Origin: Porphyrobacter sp.
GTDB lineage: Bacteria > Pseudomonadota > Alphaproteobacteria > Sphingomonadales > Sphingomonadaceae
Direction: 5' to 3'
NCBI GenBank assembly: GCA_014359685.1
Contig: JACIYY010000340.1
Coordinates: forward strand, 1 to 6,313
Length of the DNA stretch: 6,313 nt
In this document: in pieces, positions 5,184 to 6,313 of the stretch
Layout: every line of letters starts with the position of its first letter
Position numbering within the stretch: position 1 is the first letter of the stretch
Position numbers and translations under genes: made by a program
The notes under the pieces: model-generated
Told to the model about the DNA's origin: nothing
What the model saw: the letters and a program-made list of their open reading frames with translations, nothing else
Database searches by the model: none

Positions 5184-6104
5184 ATGGCAGCACGCGCCTA
5201 TTGGAAGGGGCAGATCCGCCTCGCGCTGGTGTCGATCCCGGTGGAGGTCTATTCTGCGGTCAAGAGCGGCGCCAAGATCAGCTTCAACCAGATCCACGAA
5301 CCCTCCGGGCAGCGTATCGCCTATGAGAAGGTGGTGCCCGGCATCGGCCCGGTCGACCGCGACGAGATCATCAAGGGCTACGAGGTATCCAAGGGCGATT
5401 ACGTCCTGCTGGGCGAGGACGAGATCGAGAGCGTCAGGATCGAGAGCAGGAAGACGCTGGAGCTGGTCCAGTTCGTCGAAGCCCACGAGATCGACCCGCT
5501 CTATTACGAGAAGCCCTATTATGTCGCCCCCGCCGACGATCTGGCCGAAGAGGCATTCGTGGTGCTGCGCGAGGCGCTGCGCAAAGGCAGGAAGGTGGCA
5601 CTGGGCCAGCTGTCGGTGCGCGGGCGCGAGCAGCTGGTGGCGATCAAGCCCTGCGGCAAGGGGCTGCTGATGGAGACCCTGCGCTATGCCGACGAGGTGC
5701 GCGCCGGTCAGTCCTTCTTCCGCGACATCAGCGATCACGAGCCGGCCCCGGAACTGCTCGACCTTGCCACCACGCTGATCGACCAGAGGACCGCGCCTTT
5801 CGATGCCGCCAGCTTCAAGGACCGCTATGCCGAGGCGCTGATGCAGCTGATCGAGACCAAGGCCAAGGCCAAGGATGGCCGCAAGATCATCGAGGAAAGC
5901 GACGAGCCGGCGGGCGCCGGCCGCTCCAACGTGATCGACCTGATGGCCGCGCTGAAGAACTCGGTCGGGTCCGCCAAGGCAGCGGGCAAGGCCCCCGCCA
6001 CAACCCCAGCCAAGGCCACGCCGAAAACCGCGCGCAAGCCTGCCGCCAAGCCCAAGGACGGCGCACCCTCGGCCGCGCCGGGGCGCGGCCGCAAGCGGGC
6101 CTGA
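5184..6104 (+). CDS. ku: Bacterial Ku, non-homologous end-joining DNA-end-binding protein
   Basis: Bacterial Ku forms a homodimeric ring on broken DNA ends and recruits LigD. The 306-residue product starts ARAYWKGQIRLALVSIPVEVYSAV (3-26), the standard N-terminus. It continues with ISFNQIHEPSGQRIAYEKV (32-50), KGYEVSKGDYVLL (64-76), IDPLYYEKPYYVAP (103-116) and ALGQLSVRGREQLVAIKP (139-156), which cover the core barrel and bridge. The minimal domain is complete by about residue 250. A tail rich in Lys, Ala and Pro (about 263-306, ending GRGRKRA) follows; such basic tails in bacterial Ku are associated with DNA binding. Its stop is 42 bp before the ligD start, so the two form an operon. Confidence 0.96.
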   Translation: MAARAYWKGQIRLALVSIPVEVYSAVKSGAKISFNQIHEPSGQRIAYEKVVPGIGPVDRDEIIKGYEVSKGDYVLLGEDEIESVRIESRKTLELVQFVEAHEIDPLYYEKPYYVAPADDLAEEAFVVLREALRKGRKVALGQLSVRGREQLVAIKPCGKGLLMETLRYADEVRAGQSFFRDISDHEPAPELLDLATTLIDQRTAPFDAASFKDRYAEALMQLIETKAKAKDGRKIIEESDEPAGAGRSNVIDLMAALKNSVGSAKAAGKAPATTPAKATPKTARKPAAKPKDGAPSAAPGRGRKRA

Positions 6105-6132
6105 CCGGATGCCGTCGCATTCGTCCCGCGCC

Positions 6133-6138
6133 GAAGGG
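6133..6138 (+). promoter_or_regulatory. Ribosome-binding site deciding the GTG start of ligD
   Basis: GAAGGG ends 8 bases before the GTG at 6147, a good spacing. A nearby ATG at 6109 is out of frame and closes after 13 codons, so the GTG is preferred. Confidence 0.6.
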
Positions 6139-6146
6139 CAGCAGCG

Positions 6147-6313
6147 GTGAACCGGGCCGAAGACCTGCTGGCCGAATACAACCGCAAGCGCGACTTCGCC
6201 ACGACCGCCGAACCGGCGGGACGCAGCGCCGGCGAGGAGGGCGGCCAGCGCTTCGTGGTCCAGAAGCACGATGCCACCCGCCTCCACTGGCACTTGCGGC
6301 TGGAGGCGAAAGA
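6147..6313 (+). CDS. ligD: ATP-dependent DNA ligase LigD, N-terminal phosphoesterase part, cut by the window edge
   Basis: Only the first 55 codons are present. They read YNRKRDFATTAEPAG (11-25) and then FVVQKHDATRLHWHLRLE (36-53), the start of the 3'-phosphoesterase domain that trims 3' ends during end joining. A phosphoesterase domain at the N-terminus suggests the Pseudomonas-type order (phosphoesterase, ligase, polymerase) rather than the mycobacterial order, but a stand-alone phosphoesterase protein cannot be excluded because the rest is missing. His41, His47 and Arg51 match conserved active-site residues; the position usually held by Asp (His42, His48, Asp50, Arg52 in the Pseudomonas enzyme) is His49 here. 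The gene follows ku closely, as expected for an end-joining pair. The start is GTG, supported by the GAAGGG before it. Confidence 0.88.
   Translation, partial: MNRAEDLLAEYNRKRDFATTAEPAGRSAGEEGGQRFVVQKHDATRLHWHLRLEAK

Noticed and set aside
6109..6150. A 13-codon ORF between ku and ligD
   Set aside because: No ribosome-binding site, no recognisable peptide, and its stop merely overlaps the ligD GTG.
4128..6293. A 721-codon minus-strand open frame containing aat
   Set aside because: Only the part from 4871 down has Aat homology. The rest is the antisense of the Ku gene and of tRNA-Trp; the stretch reading DSNPRPSVLETDALPTEL is a typical false peptide from an antisense tRNA.
1..6313. CRISPR array, toxin-antitoxin pair or phage-defence cassette
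   Set aside because: No regularly spaced repeats and no gene pair of that type. Ku-LigD is the only accessory system seen and is already well described.

Overview
The window is very GC-rich and densely coded. It looks like chromosomal DNA of an alphaproteobacterium, most likely a sphingomonad. The best clues are a bacterial homologue of the complex I accessory subunit NDUFA12, a DUF2155 protein, an Aat of the type with the motif GESMFS, a tRNA-Trp with encoded CCA, and GC-rich third codon positions throughout. The taxonomic call is inference from gene families and style, not from a marker gene.

Layout from left to right. Bases 1-181 hold no complete gene. On the minus strand there is a plausible promoter with a palindrome at its expected transcription start, followed by a possible start codon for a gene that leaves the window. 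A fatty acyl-AMP ligase (182-1909, minus) comes next. A divergent, repeat-containing intergenic region of about 130 bp separates it from a plus-strand group: recX (2040-2684), a DUF192 exported protein (2671-3189), an NDUFA12-family protein (3269-3667) and a DUF2155 lipoprotein (3667-4239). The leucyl/phenylalanyl-tRNA-protein transferase gene aat (4128-4871, minus) converges on the DUF2155 gene and overlaps it by 112 bp. After aat come tRNA-Trp (4952-5027, plus), a bacterial Ku gene (5184-6104, plus) and the first 55 codons of ligD (6147 to the window edge, plus).

Functionally the window joins four themes. The acyl-AMP ligase activates a fatty acid and probably loads it onto an acyl carrier protein; in sphingomonads such an enzyme often serves sphingolipid synthesis, but the partner genes are not visible here. 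The plus-strand group contains a RecA modulator, two exported DUF proteins and a complex I accessory factor, packed with overlaps of 14 bp and 1 bp at two of its three joints, so at least those pairs are co-transcribed. Aat is the N-degron tagging enzyme. Ku and LigD form the two-component bacterial non-homologous end-joining system.

I see no insertion sequence, integrase, CRISPR array or obvious new defence system. The points most worth a second look are: a His in place of the usual metal-binding Asp in the LigD phosphoesterase motif; Ku-LigD sitting directly behind tRNA-Trp, where secE-nusG is often found; the long aat/DUF2155 tail-to-tail overlap; and inverted repeats in the acyl-AMP ligase/recX divergent region.
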